The position numbers were made by a program, and so were the translations under genes. This document shows positions 6,638-12,420 of a stretch of DNA of 13,691 nucleotides, piece by piece. The DNA comes from Pseudorhodobacter antarcticus. GTDB taxonomy: Bacteria > Pseudomonadota > Alphaproteobacteria > Rhodobacterales > Rhodobacteraceae. Location: assembly GCA_945897655.1 (NCBI GenBank), contig CAMDHB010000050.1, positions 1 through 13,691 of the forward strand, in the 5' to 3' direction. Within the stretch, counting starts at the first letter, position 1. Each line of letters opens with the position of its first letter. The notes under the pieces are model-generated. The model saw nothing but the letters and a program-made list of their open reading frames with translations. It searched no databases and was not told where the DNA came from.

Positions 6638-7476
6638 CCCCGCCTCCCATAAGCCGCGCGCAGGGCGGCGGAGGCGACGGCGAACAGTGTCGCGATCATC
6701 ACCACCGCCACCACGGCCGCACGCGGCCATTGCTGGCCCGATTTTGTGGTGTCGATGATCAGAATGGTCAGCGTCGGCGGCTTGGACCCGCCCAGATAGA
6801 AGGGGCTGACGAAATCGCCAAAGGTCATGATGAAGGCAAACACCGCGCCCAGCACCAACCCGGTCTTTGCCGCCGGAATGATGACAGACCCCAGCACGCG
6901 CAACGGCGTGGCCCCCAGATTGCCCGCCGCCTCGATCAGGTTGCGGTCAATTGCGGCCAGGCTCCATGTCTGAAAGATCACGACCAGCGGCAGCACCAGT
7001 GTCAGATACCCCACCATCGCGCCGAAGCCTGAATTGAGCATGGTGTATGGCACCAGACCCACCCCGCCCAACACCGCATTCACCGGCCCGCTTTCAGCCA
7101 GGATCACCTGCCAGGCATAGGCCCGCACCAGAAACGAGGTGAAGAATGGCACGATCAGGCACAACAGTGCAAAGCGCCGCCCGCCTTCGGACAGCCGGAA
7201 CGCCATGAACAGCGCCGCAGGAAACGCGATGGCCGAGGCGATGATGCCCGCCAGCACCGCCCGCCACAGCGTGATCCAGTATGCATCCCAGAACGCGCCC
7301 CGCCCCAGCATGCGCGTCCAGTTGTCGAACACGAAGTTGGGTTCCAGCTTGTAGTTCTTGACCAGCCAGAAACTCATCGCCGCCATGAAGATCAGCGGAA
7401 TGACAAAAAACGCGCCCTGCCACAGGATCAGGGGCAGGCGCAAGACATGGGGATAGGGGTCAAACCTGCGGGTCAT
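6634..7476 (-). CDS. ABC transporter permease 1, PotB-like
   Basis: An inner-membrane permease of 280 residues with about six hydrophobic helices, starting near residue 13 (RLPLILWQGAFFVIPLIFMA). The periplasmic loop after helix 1 contains the PotB/PotH-like stretch KNYKLEPNFVFDNWTRML. The EAA loop is IEAAGNLGATPLRVLGSVII, followed by PAAKTGL. The later FGDFVSPFYLGG segment is typical of PotB/PotH permeases. It is the second gene of the importer operon, 43 bp after the binding-protein stop, with a GC-rich hairpin in that gap. Its stop overlaps the next ATG by 4 nt. The family is associated with polyamine, putrescine, opine and other small cationic solutes, so the fold alone does not fix the substrate. 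Confidence 0.93.
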   Translation of the reverse strand: MTRRFDPYPHVLRLPLILWQGAFFVIPLIFMAAMSFWLVKNYKLEPNFVFDNWTRMLGRGAFWDAYWITLWRAVLAGIIASAIAFPAALFMAFRLSEGGRRFALLCLIVPFFTSFLVRAYAWQVILAESGPVNAVLGGVGLVPYTMLNSGFGAMVGYLTLVLPLVVIFQTWSLAAIDRNLIEAAGNLGATPLRVLGSVIIPAAKTGLVLGAVFAFIMTFGDFVSPFYLGGSKPPTLTILIIDTTKSGQQWPRAAVVAVVMIATLFAVASAALRAAYGRRG

Positions 7477-7486
7477 GCGGTGCTGC

Positions 7487-7509
7487 GGGCGGCCCGGTCA
7501 GGGCCGCCC
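7487..7509 (-). terminator. Intra-operon hairpin between the binding-protein and permease genes
   Basis: GGGCGGCCC (7487-7495) and GGGCCGCCC (7501-7509) form a perfect 9-bp GC-only stem with a 5-nt loop, placed 10 bp after the binding-protein stop and 10 bp before the permease start. There is no T-tract. Such stems commonly protect binding-protein mRNA or partly attenuate downstream permease expression, so that the periplasmic protein is made in excess. Confidence 0.6.
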
Positions 7510-7519
7510 AGCCTGTCCA

Positions 7520-8647
7520 TCAGGCAGATTTGTAGTCGGACCAGAAGTCGTTCCAATCCTCCAGCGATTGCTGCTTGGGCACGTCCCGGAAGAAAAGGCG
7601 CCCTTCGCGCAGCATCTTGATCGGGTCGTTGTCATCGCCTTCGATCAGACCAGACCGCTTGGCTTCCGCCGGGTTCGCCTCTTGAATGGCTTTCCAGCCG
7701 GATTTGGTGGGCGACAGGCCGGGATAGGCGGCCATCTGGATCGACTTCACCTGCCCCTTGGGGCTGAGCATATAGTTGATGAACTTGTTGATGATCTCAT
7801 GCTTGGTGGTGCCGACGCCGATAGAATAGCTTTCGGTCCACTGAATGCCGCCCTCTTCGGGGATCACACTGGCAACCTTGGCGCCGTCCTTTTCCAGAAC
7901 GCCGGTGATCCAGTCACCAATGCCCACCATCGCCAGCATCTCGCCATTCTTCAGACCGGCGAAAGTGCCGCCGTAGTCGAAATAGCCCCCAACCTGCGGC
8001 TTCAACGACATCATCTTGTCCTTGACCGCCGTCCAGGCCGCCTCGTCAATGTCAAAGGGCGAAGGGGCCTTGTTGCCATTCAGCAAGGACACCTGGCCCA
8101 GGCTGGGCAGATGCCAGTCAAAGTGGCCCACCTTGCCCGTCACCTTGGGGTTCCAGAACGCGTTATAGCTCATCGCCTCTTCGCGGGTCAGCGCGTCGGT
8201 GTTGTAAGACACGCCCAGCAGGCCATAGCGCACCATCACCGACCACAGGGTCTTGTCCGTCCAGTGGCCGGGGAAGTTCATGTATTCCGGATAGAAATCA
8301 TCAAACGGATAAAGCGAGGCGTCCATCTCCTCGATATAGCCCGCCGCGTTCAACTGCTGCACGAACTCGGCATCCGACAGGATCAGGTCATAGGTGCCGG
8401 GCGGTGATTGCGAGATCAGCGCCATCATGTTGTCGCCACCGGCATAGTATTTCGGCACGAACTTGACGTTGTTCTCGGCCTCGAACTCGGCCACGATATC
8501 GGGCTCGGCATGGCCGAACCAGCCCAGCATGTTGATCTGCGTGGCCTCTTGCGCCCAGGCGCGGTTGATCATCGGCGCGGTCAGCGCCACCGAGGCCGCA
8601 CCCTGCAACAGGCGGCGGCGGGTAAGGTGAAGGCGGCTTTCGGTCAT
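7520..8647 (-). CDS. Periplasmic solute-binding protein, PotD/PotF-like, Tat-exported
   Basis: The product has 375 residues. The N-terminus MTESRLHLTRRRLLQGAASV carries a twin-arginine motif (T9-R10-R11-R12-L13-L14), a hydrophobic stretch and a likely cleavage after Ala32 (AWA|QE), so it should be exported folded by Tat. The mature part fits the bacterial extracellular solute-binding class of PotD/PotF (INMLGWFGHAEPDIVAEFEA near the start; PPGTYDLILSDAEFVQQL; YGLLGVSYNTDAL). Family members bind polyamines, but related proteins bind other small nitrogen compounds, and the downstream deaminase and CE4 hydrolase argue for an N-heterocycle. ATG 8647 was preferred to an ATG at 8674 because AGGGGA lies about 7 nt upstream and the Tat signal starts at the usual distance. 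It is the first gene of the importer operon. Confidence 0.92.
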   Translation of the reverse strand: MTESRLHLTRRRLLQGAASVALTAPMINRAWAQEATQINMLGWFGHAEPDIVAEFEAENNVKFVPKYYAGGDNMMALISQSPPGTYDLILSDAEFVQQLNAAGYIEEMDASLYPFDDFYPEYMNFPGHWTDKTLWSVMVRYGLLGVSYNTDALTREEAMSYNAFWNPKVTGKVGHFDWHLPSLGQVSLLNGNKAPSPFDIDEAAWTAVKDKMMSLKPQVGGYFDYGGTFAGLKNGEMLAMVGIGDWITGVLEKDGAKVASVIPEEGGIQWTESYSIGVGTTKHEIINKFINYMLSPKGQVKSIQMAAYPGLSPTKSGWKAIQEANPAEAKRSGLIEGDDNDPIKMLREGRLFFRDVPKQQSLEDWNDFWSDYKSA

Positions 8648-8762
8648 TCTGGCATCCCCTGTTGTGGCGACCATGGGCAGTTCACCCTGGCCTTGGGCAA
8701 AGATTAGGACCGATTCGATCTGCTGCGGAAATTTGGTCTTTGTATGGTTGCATAAACTTTGC
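8648..8762 (-). promoter_or_regulatory. Upstream region of the importer operon
   Basis: This 115-bp gap between lysR and the binding-protein gene contains two dyads (8743-8754 and 8749-8769) at its lysR end. Closer to the gene, on the minus strand, is TAATCT (8701-8706), a possible -10 about 54 bp before the ATG. No good -35 stands 16-18 bp upstream of it, which would fit an activator-dependent promoter. AGGGGA near the start is the likely Shine-Dalgarno. I see no riboswitch-like fold. Confidence 0.45.
8743..8754. promoter_or_regulatory. Dyad TATG-N4-CATA, candidate LysR half of operator
   Basis: TATGGTTGCATA reads TATG, four bases, then CATA, an inverted repeat. The same architecture (TATGGAACCATA) occurs at 9667-9678 in the divergent promoter region. 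Both also fit the loose T-N11-A rule of LysR-type binding sites. Binding is inferred. Confidence 0.45.
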
Positions 8763-8769
8763 TTATGCA
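8749..8769. promoter_or_regulatory. Perfect 7-bp inverted repeat at the lysR stop codon
   Basis: TGCATAA (8749-8755) and TTATGCA (8763-8769) are perfect inverted repeats around 7 bp, and the right arm contains the lysR stop codon. The inner part fits a LysR box (T-N11-A, with ATA and TAT flanks). It overlaps the TATG-N4-CATA dyad and lies about 100-120 bp before the binding-protein ATG, a distance suitable for an activator site. Alternatively it is a weak 3' stem for lysR. Confidence 0.45.
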
Positions 8770-9641
8770 GGCAAGTCCTGACCGGCCAAGGTGATCTGCT
8801 GCATCAGCCATTGCGCCAGACCATGCGCCGCCTTGGACAGCCGGGCATGCTTGTAAAACAGCCCGATCCGCAGGGGGGCCAGCGGCGGAAACCCCTCGGC
8901 CAAGGTGCCCACCCGCAGGCCGGGCAGCAGGGTTGCAGGGGTCAGGGCACTCGCGCCAATTCCGGCCAGAACAGCGGCCTGAATGCCGGCCACATCGCCC
9001 GAAACCATCTTGGTTTTCCATGCCTTGCGTGATCCGCGCAGGGCGTTGCGCATCCGGTCGGCATACTCGCAGGGGTCGGGGTGGCGGACCAGCGGCAGGG
9101 TCGATTTCTCCTCCCACCTGAAGCTGTCGGCAACCGCCCAGATGGGGGTGATGGTGGCCGTGTTCACCAGATAGGCCTCGTCCTGCGTGGGGGCGATGGC
9201 CACCACCATGTCCAACCGGTCGGCCGCCAGATCCCCCCGCAAATCCCGTGACAGCCGACTTTCCACCTCAATCCGCACATCAGGTTGACTTGCTGCAAAT
9301 CTGGTAATCGCGCCCAATAAAAAGGCGTTCGCAAAATCGGTGGGCAGGCCAACCTTGATCCAGCCTGACAGCGCCTCGGCAGCGTAATGGGCCACGATGT
9401 CATCATTCAGCCGCAGGATCTGCCGCGCATAGGGTCCCAGCGCCACGCCACCATCGGTCAGCCGGATCTGGCGACCCTCGGTGTTGATCAACTGGGTGCG
9501 CAACAACTCCTCCAACCGGCGGATCTGCAGGCTGATCGCGGGTTGCGTGCGCCCCAACGCCTCGCCCGCACGGGTATAGCTGCCCAGATCGACCACGGTC
9601 ACAAAGGTGCGCAGCAAATCGGTTGGCACATTGGTCAGCAT
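8763..9641 (-). CDS. LysR-family transcriptional regulator
   Basis: The product has 292 residues, the usual family length. The N-terminal winged HTH (about 5-64) contains DLLRTFVTVVDLGSYTRAGE and ALGRTQPAISLQIRRLEELL, the recognition region of LTTRs, then the wing LINTEGRQIRLTDGG. A linker helix leads to an effector-binding domain of periplasmic-binding-protein fold from about residue 94 (GWIKVGLPTDFANAFLLGAI). ATG 9641 was chosen over ATG 9656 because AAGGG lies about 7 nt upstream of the former and none precedes the latter. The gene lies between the importer operon, which it precedes in the same direction, and the divergent TIM-barrel/PRTase pair. It is therefore well placed to control both. 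The inducer is presumably the imported compound or a product of its breakdown. Confidence 0.93.
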   Translation of the reverse strand: MLTNVPTDLLRTFVTVVDLGSYTRAGEALGRTQPAISLQIRRLEELLRTQLINTEGRQIRLTDGGVALGPYARQILRLNDDIVAHYAAEALSGWIKVGLPTDFANAFLLGAITRFAASQPDVRIEVESRLSRDLRGDLAADRLDMVVAIAPTQDEAYLVNTATITPIWAVADSFRWEEKSTLPLVRHPDPCEYADRMRNALRGSRKAWKTKMVSGDVAGIQAAVLAGIGASALTPATLLPGLRVGTLAEGFPPLAPLRIGLFYKHARLSKAAHGLAQWLMQQITLAGQDLPA

Positions 9642-9741
9642 GGACAGGCCCTTCATTTGGCGACTTTATGGAACCATAGTAATTATCAATTTCGAAAATC
9701 TCCAACCCCTTCCTATGCAGGGCGGGGTAATGGAGAGCCCG
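9642..9741. promoter_or_regulatory. Divergent promoter region, lysR / TIM-barrel gene
   Basis: This 100-bp region has an AT-rich core (about 9656-9700) unlike its surroundings. It contains the perfect-arm dyad TATG-GAAC-CATA (9667-9678) and a weaker imperfect dyad at 9682-9699 (ATTATC outward, TTCGAA inside). A further half-site-like TATGCAGG is at 9714-9721. No clean -35/-10 pair is visible for either direction. This is the classical layout of a LysR regulator controlling itself and a divergent target. Confidence 0.5.
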
Positions 9742-10488
9742 ATGGACCGCAGCGCCTTTCACCGCATGTTCAAGACACCCGGCCCGGTGGTGACCCCGGT
9801 GATCCACGTGCAGGACCTGACCCAAACGCTGCGCAACATCAGCCATGCCGTGCGTCTAGGCGCGGCGGGTGTGTTACTGATCAACCATGATTTCCCGGTA
9901 GACCCGTTTCTGCCCATCCTGCGCGCCGCCCGGGCCGAATGCCCCAACCTTTGGCTGGGGGTAAACTTTCTGGCCCAACCCGGGCGCGTGGCCTTTCCGG
10001 TGCTGGGGCGTCTGGCGTCCGAGGGGTGCCAGATTGACGCCTATTGGGCCGATGACGCCTGCATGGACGAACGCCAGCCTGTCCAGACCGAGGCCGAGGC
10101 GATAGCCGCCATCCGCGCCGCCAGTGGCTGGCAGGGGCTGTATCTGGGTGGGGTCTGCTTCAAGAAGCAGCGCCCGGTTGACCCGGCCTTGAACGAATAT
10201 TCTGCCCGACTGGCCCGGCCCTTCATGGATGTCGTCACGACCTCCGGCGTCGCAACAGGTCAGGCGACCGATCTGACCAAGATCACCGATTTTCGCCGTG
10301 GCCTTGGGGCGGCCCCCCTCGCCATCGCCTCGGGCGTCACCCCCGACAATGCCCACCTTTATGCCGCCGATGTGGACTGCTTTCTGGTCGCCACCGGCAT
10401 CAACCACCCCGGCGATTTTTACAACATCGACCCCGCCCGTCTGGCCTCCCTTCTGGCCCTGACCCGAGATTACGGAGCCCCCAAATGA
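9742..10488 (+). CDS. BtpA-like TIM-barrel protein of unknown function
   Basis: The product has 248 residues and no signal peptide. Features resembling the BtpA/SgcQ family of (beta/alpha)8 proteins run in order: GAAGVLLINHDFPVDPF (40-56), LWLGVNFLAQP (70-80), MDVVTTSGVATGQATDLTKI (162-181), then IASGVTPDNAHLYAADVDCF (195-214) followed by LVATGI. The last stretch resembles a C-terminal phosphate-binding loop, suggesting a phosphorylated ligand. BtpA-family biochemistry is essentially unknown. ATG 9742 was chosen because GGAG (9732-9735) lies 6 nt upstream; ATGs at 9730 and further upstream lack a good Shine-Dalgarno. The stop overlaps the PRTase start as ATGA, so the two are translated together. 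A substrate such as a phosphoribosylated base is a reasonable guess. The match is by motif memory, so remote alternatives among other TIM-barrel families remain open. Confidence 0.7.
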   Translation: MDRSAFHRMFKTPGPVVTPVIHVQDLTQTLRNISHAVRLGAAGVLLINHDFPVDPFLPILRAARAECPNLWLGVNFLAQPGRVAFPVLGRLASEGCQIDAYWADDACMDERQPVQTEAEAIAAIRAASGWQGLYLGGVCFKKQRPVDPALNEYSARLARPFMDVVTTSGVATGQATDLTKITDFRRGLGAAPLAIASGVTPDNAHLYAADVDCFLVATGINHPGDFYNIDPARLASLLALTRDYGAPK

Positions 10489-11123
10489 CCGACCCCAAAG
10501 GCCCGCGCGACGACCGCTGGTATCTGTCCTTGATGTCGCCCAACACCAAGGGCCCCAAGTTTGCCTGGCTGGACCCAACCTCGATCTATATCAACGCTGC
10601 CGCCTTTGCCGACCTGCTGGATGATCTGATCGCCGATCTGAAGGGGGTGGAGTTTGACGTGGTCGGCGGCTGCGATGCGATGGGCTTTGTGCTGGGGGCC
10701 GGGCTTGCGGCCCGCACTGGCAAGGGGTTCCTGCCCGTGCGCAAGGCGGGCAAACTGTGTGTCGATACCGACCGTGTCAGCTTTACCAATTACTCGGGCA
10801 AGACGCAGGACATGGAAATGCGCCTGCCCGCCTTTGCCCCTGGCTGCCGGGTTCTGCTGGCTGACCAATGGATTCAAACCGGCGGCACGATGGAAGCGGC
10901 GATCCAGTTGGTTGAACGTCAGGGCGGCACCGTTGCGGGCCTTGTGACCATTGCGATGGAGACCTGTGCGGCCACCGACGCCTTTGCCGCCCGCTTTCCT
11001 GTGGCCGCTGCTGTCGTACCGGGCAGCCGTTGGCATGACGAATGTAACGCCCAAGACCTGTCCAGCTTCAGATCCTACCGCCCCGAGCGGACCTTCCCAA
11101 CCTCAGGCCGCACCCCGGCCTGA
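10485..11123 (+). CDS. Adenine phosphoribosyltransferase-like type I PRTase
   Basis: The product has 212 residues, longer than typical Apt (about 170-180). FDVVGGCDAMGFVLGAGLAA (57-76) followed by FLPVRKAGKLC (82-92) matches the Apt region usually read as IEARGFILG...PVRKPGKLP. NYSGKTQDMEMR (102-113) corresponds to the Apt flexible loop (EYGTDxLEMH), but with Asn for Glu and an altered loop. The PRPP-binding motif is VLLADQWIQTGGTMEAA (123-139): Asp127 and TGGT are kept, but the second acidic residue is Gln128. The fold and PRPP use look safe. The base is probably not adenine, given these changes and the company of a deaminase, a CE4 hydrolase and an importer. GGAG lies about 7 nt upstream of the ATG. 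The final codons and TGA are embedded in a 15-bp hairpin. Confidence 0.8.
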   Translation: MTDPKGPRDDRWYLSLMSPNTKGPKFAWLDPTSIYINAAAFADLLDDLIADLKGVEFDVVGGCDAMGFVLGAGLAARTGKGFLPVRKAGKLCVDTDRVSFTNYSGKTQDMEMRLPAFAPGCRVLLADQWIQTGGTMEAAIQLVERQGGTVAGLVTIAMETCAATDAFAARFPVAAAVVPGSRWHDECNAQDLSSFRSYRPERTFPTSGRTPA

Positions 11124-11130
11124 GGTTGGG
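11096..11130 (+). terminator. 15-bp perfect hairpin overlapping the PRTase stop codon
   Basis: CCCAACCTCAGGCCG (11096-11110) pairs perfectly with CGGCCTGAGGTTGGG (11116-11130) around the loop CACCC. The PRTase TGA (11121-11123) lies in the 3' arm, so the stem forms only after ribosomes leave. No T-tract follows; a second, better terminator lies 33 bp downstream. Confidence 0.65.
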
Positions 11131-11162
11131 CGCAGGCCAACGCCAAGCTGCCAAAGTCCACC

Positions 11163-11192
11163 CAAAACCCGCTGGTCCCCCGGCGGGTTTTG
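11163..11192. terminator. Rho-independent terminator
   Basis: CAAAACCCGC (11163-11172) pairs with GCGGGTTTTG (11183-11192). The stem extends inward by a T-G wobble and two G-C pairs to a 4-nt loop, TCCC. The A-run on one side and T-run on the other make it a plausible bidirectional intrinsic terminator that ends the TIM-barrel/PRTase transcript and insulates the LacI operon. Confidence 0.75.
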
Positions 11193-11292
11193 TCTGTTGC
11201 AACCCACCCTGCACCAGATCCGACGACATCAGGCCGCCCCTTCCCAATCGTTCGCAAGTTGCCTGAAAAAGAATCATTGTTGCGCGTTTCAA

Positions 11293-11314
11293 GTTGGATA
11301 AACCTTTAACCAAC
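11293..11314. promoter_or_regulatory. Candidate LacI-family operator
   Basis: Outer arms GTTGG (11293-11297) and CCAAC (11310-11314) and inner arms TAAA (11299-11302) and TTTA (11305-11308) are perfect inverted repeats, 9 of 11 positions per half. A further GTTTC (11286-11290) / GAAAC (11315-11319) pair flanks it, offset by 2 bp. It ends 34 bp before the lacI-type GTG, where autoregulation is expected. The centre is CC rather than the CG common in this family. No convincing promoter hexamers are seen; TTGTTG (11277) with TAAACC (11299) is the best, weak, pair. Confidence 0.5.
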
Positions 11315-11348
11315 GAAACATCCGACCATTCAAGGGAAGCACAGGGCC

Positions 11349-12371
11349 GTGCGGCAGCCGAACTCTGCCCCCCAAAAGGCGACAATACATGACGTCGCGG
11401 CGCGGGCCGGGGTCAGCATCGCCACGGTCTCGCTGGCGCTCAGCGGTCGGGGGCGGATGATGGCCGAAACGCGCGAACGGGTCCTGCGCGTGGTCAAGGA
11501 GTTGAACTTTCGGCCCAATGCGATGGCGCGTGGGCTGCACAGCAAGCGGAGTTTCACGGTGGGGTTGCTGACCGACGACGTCTATGGCCGCTTTGCCCTG
11601 CCCGTGATGCAGGGCGTGACCGAGGGGTTGATTGACCACGGCGTGTCGGTGTTCCTCTGCGCGCTAGAGGATAACCCGGTGCTGGCGCAAAGCCATCTGG
11701 ATGCGCTGATGGAAAAGCAGGTTGACGGCATTGTGGTGGCCGGGCGCCGGGTGGACCGCATCCTGCCGGTCGATCTTGGCGGCCTGACCGTGCCGTTCAT
11801 TCATGTGATGTCGGATGGCGGGCCTGACCGTGTCAGCTATCTGCCGGATGAGGAGCAGGGCGCACGGTTGGCGGTGGCGCATATGGTGGCGAGCGGACGT
11901 CGGCGCATCGCCCATGTGACCGGACCCGCACGGTTCCGCGTGGCAGGGGAACGGGCCCAAGGTTGGCGCGCCGAACTGGCCGAAGCAGGCCTTGCCCCGC
12001 ATGGCCCGGGCGCCATGTTCGGACGCTGGTCCGAAGCATGGGGTCACGAAGCGGTGGCCGAGCTTTGGGCATCGGACGAACCGCCGGACGCCGTGTTCTG
12101 CGGCAACGACCAGATCGCACGCGGCGTGATTGACGCCCTGCGCGAACGCGGCGTGCGGGTGCCCGCGGATGTGGCCGTGGTGGGCTTTGACAATTGGGAG
12201 ATCGTGGCCGAGGAGACACGCCCCCCCCTGTCCAGCGTGGACATGAACCTGCGGGAACTGGGCCGTCAGGCCGGGTTGACCCTGCTTGAGGCGATCAACG
12301 GCGCGCAGGTGCCGCCCGGCGTACGGCGCTTGCCCTGTGTGCTGCGGGCGCGGGCATCCAGCGCCCCATAG
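11349..12371 (+). CDS. LacI-family transcriptional regulator
   Basis: The product has 340 residues, the normal length. The N-terminal helix-turn-helix is ATIHDVAARAGVSIATVSLA (11-30), followed by the hinge NFRPNAMARGLHSKR (53-67), which holds the leucine that intercalates in the operator. The rest (about 68-335) is the sugar-binding-type effector domain, with FCGNDQIARGVIDALRERGV near the end and then VVGFDNWEI, both typical. The start is GTG at 11349; AAGGGA (11333-11338) lies 10 nt upstream. The next gene, an ABC sugar-binding protein, starts 49 bp after its TAG with no obvious terminator between, so the regulator probably heads the operon it controls and represses it through the palindrome upstream. 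The effector would be the transported sugar or a derivative. Substrate cannot be told from the sequence. Confidence 0.94.
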   Translation: MRQPNSAPQKATIHDVAARAGVSIATVSLALSGRGRMMAETRERVLRVVKELNFRPNAMARGLHSKRSFTVGLLTDDVYGRFALPVMQGVTEGLIDHGVSVFLCALEDNPVLAQSHLDALMEKQVDGIVVAGRRVDRILPVDLGGLTVPFIHVMSDGGPDRVSYLPDEEQGARLAVAHMVASGRRRIAHVTGPARFRVAGERAQGWRAELAEAGLAPHGPGAMFGRWSEAWGHEAVAELWASDEPPDAVFCGNDQIARGVIDALRERGVRVPADVAVVGFDNWEIVAEETRPPLSSVDMNLRELGRQAGLTLLEAINGAQVPPGVRRLPCVLRARASSAP

Positions 12372-12405
12372 AAACTACCAAGGCGGGAAGGACCGCCGGA
12401 ACAAC

Positions 12406-12420
12406 GGAGGAGGAGGAACT
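12406..12420 (+). promoter_or_regulatory. Strong tandem Shine-Dalgarno
   Basis: GGAGGAGGAGG (12406-12416) directly precedes the binding-protein ATG at 12421. It offers several overlapping Shine-Dalgarno registers, the best spaced 4-7 nt from the start. This predicts high expression, as expected for a periplasmic binding protein, and fixes the start codon. Confidence 0.7.

Noticed and set aside
7475..8407. Open frame on the plus strand opposite the PotD/F-like gene (310 residues)
   Set aside because: It is the mirror of a well-supported binding protein with a Tat signal; its composition is His/Gln/Arg-rich and no motif is seen.
7520..8647. Firm assignment of the importer as a spermidine/putrescine system
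   Set aside because: PotABCD similarity is at the fold and class level only; the co-transcribed deaminase and CE4 hydrolase argue for another substrate.
8648..8762. Riboswitch ahead of the importer operon
   Set aside because: A nucleobase or other metabolite riboswitch would fit the context, but no paired-stem core or known conserved sequence is visible; the only structure is the two short dyads at the lysR end.
9607..9741. Upstream starts for the TIM-barrel protein (9607, 9715, 9730)
   Set aside because: The 9607 start would overlap the lysR start and run through the divergent operator. The 9715 and 9730 starts lack a good Shine-Dalgarno, whereas 9742 has GGAG 6 nt upstream.
12382..12397. 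GGCGG/CCGCC hairpin between the LacI gene and the sugar-binding protein gene
   Set aside because: Only 5 bp with a 6-nt loop and no T-tract; too weak to call a terminator, and the genes look co-transcribed.
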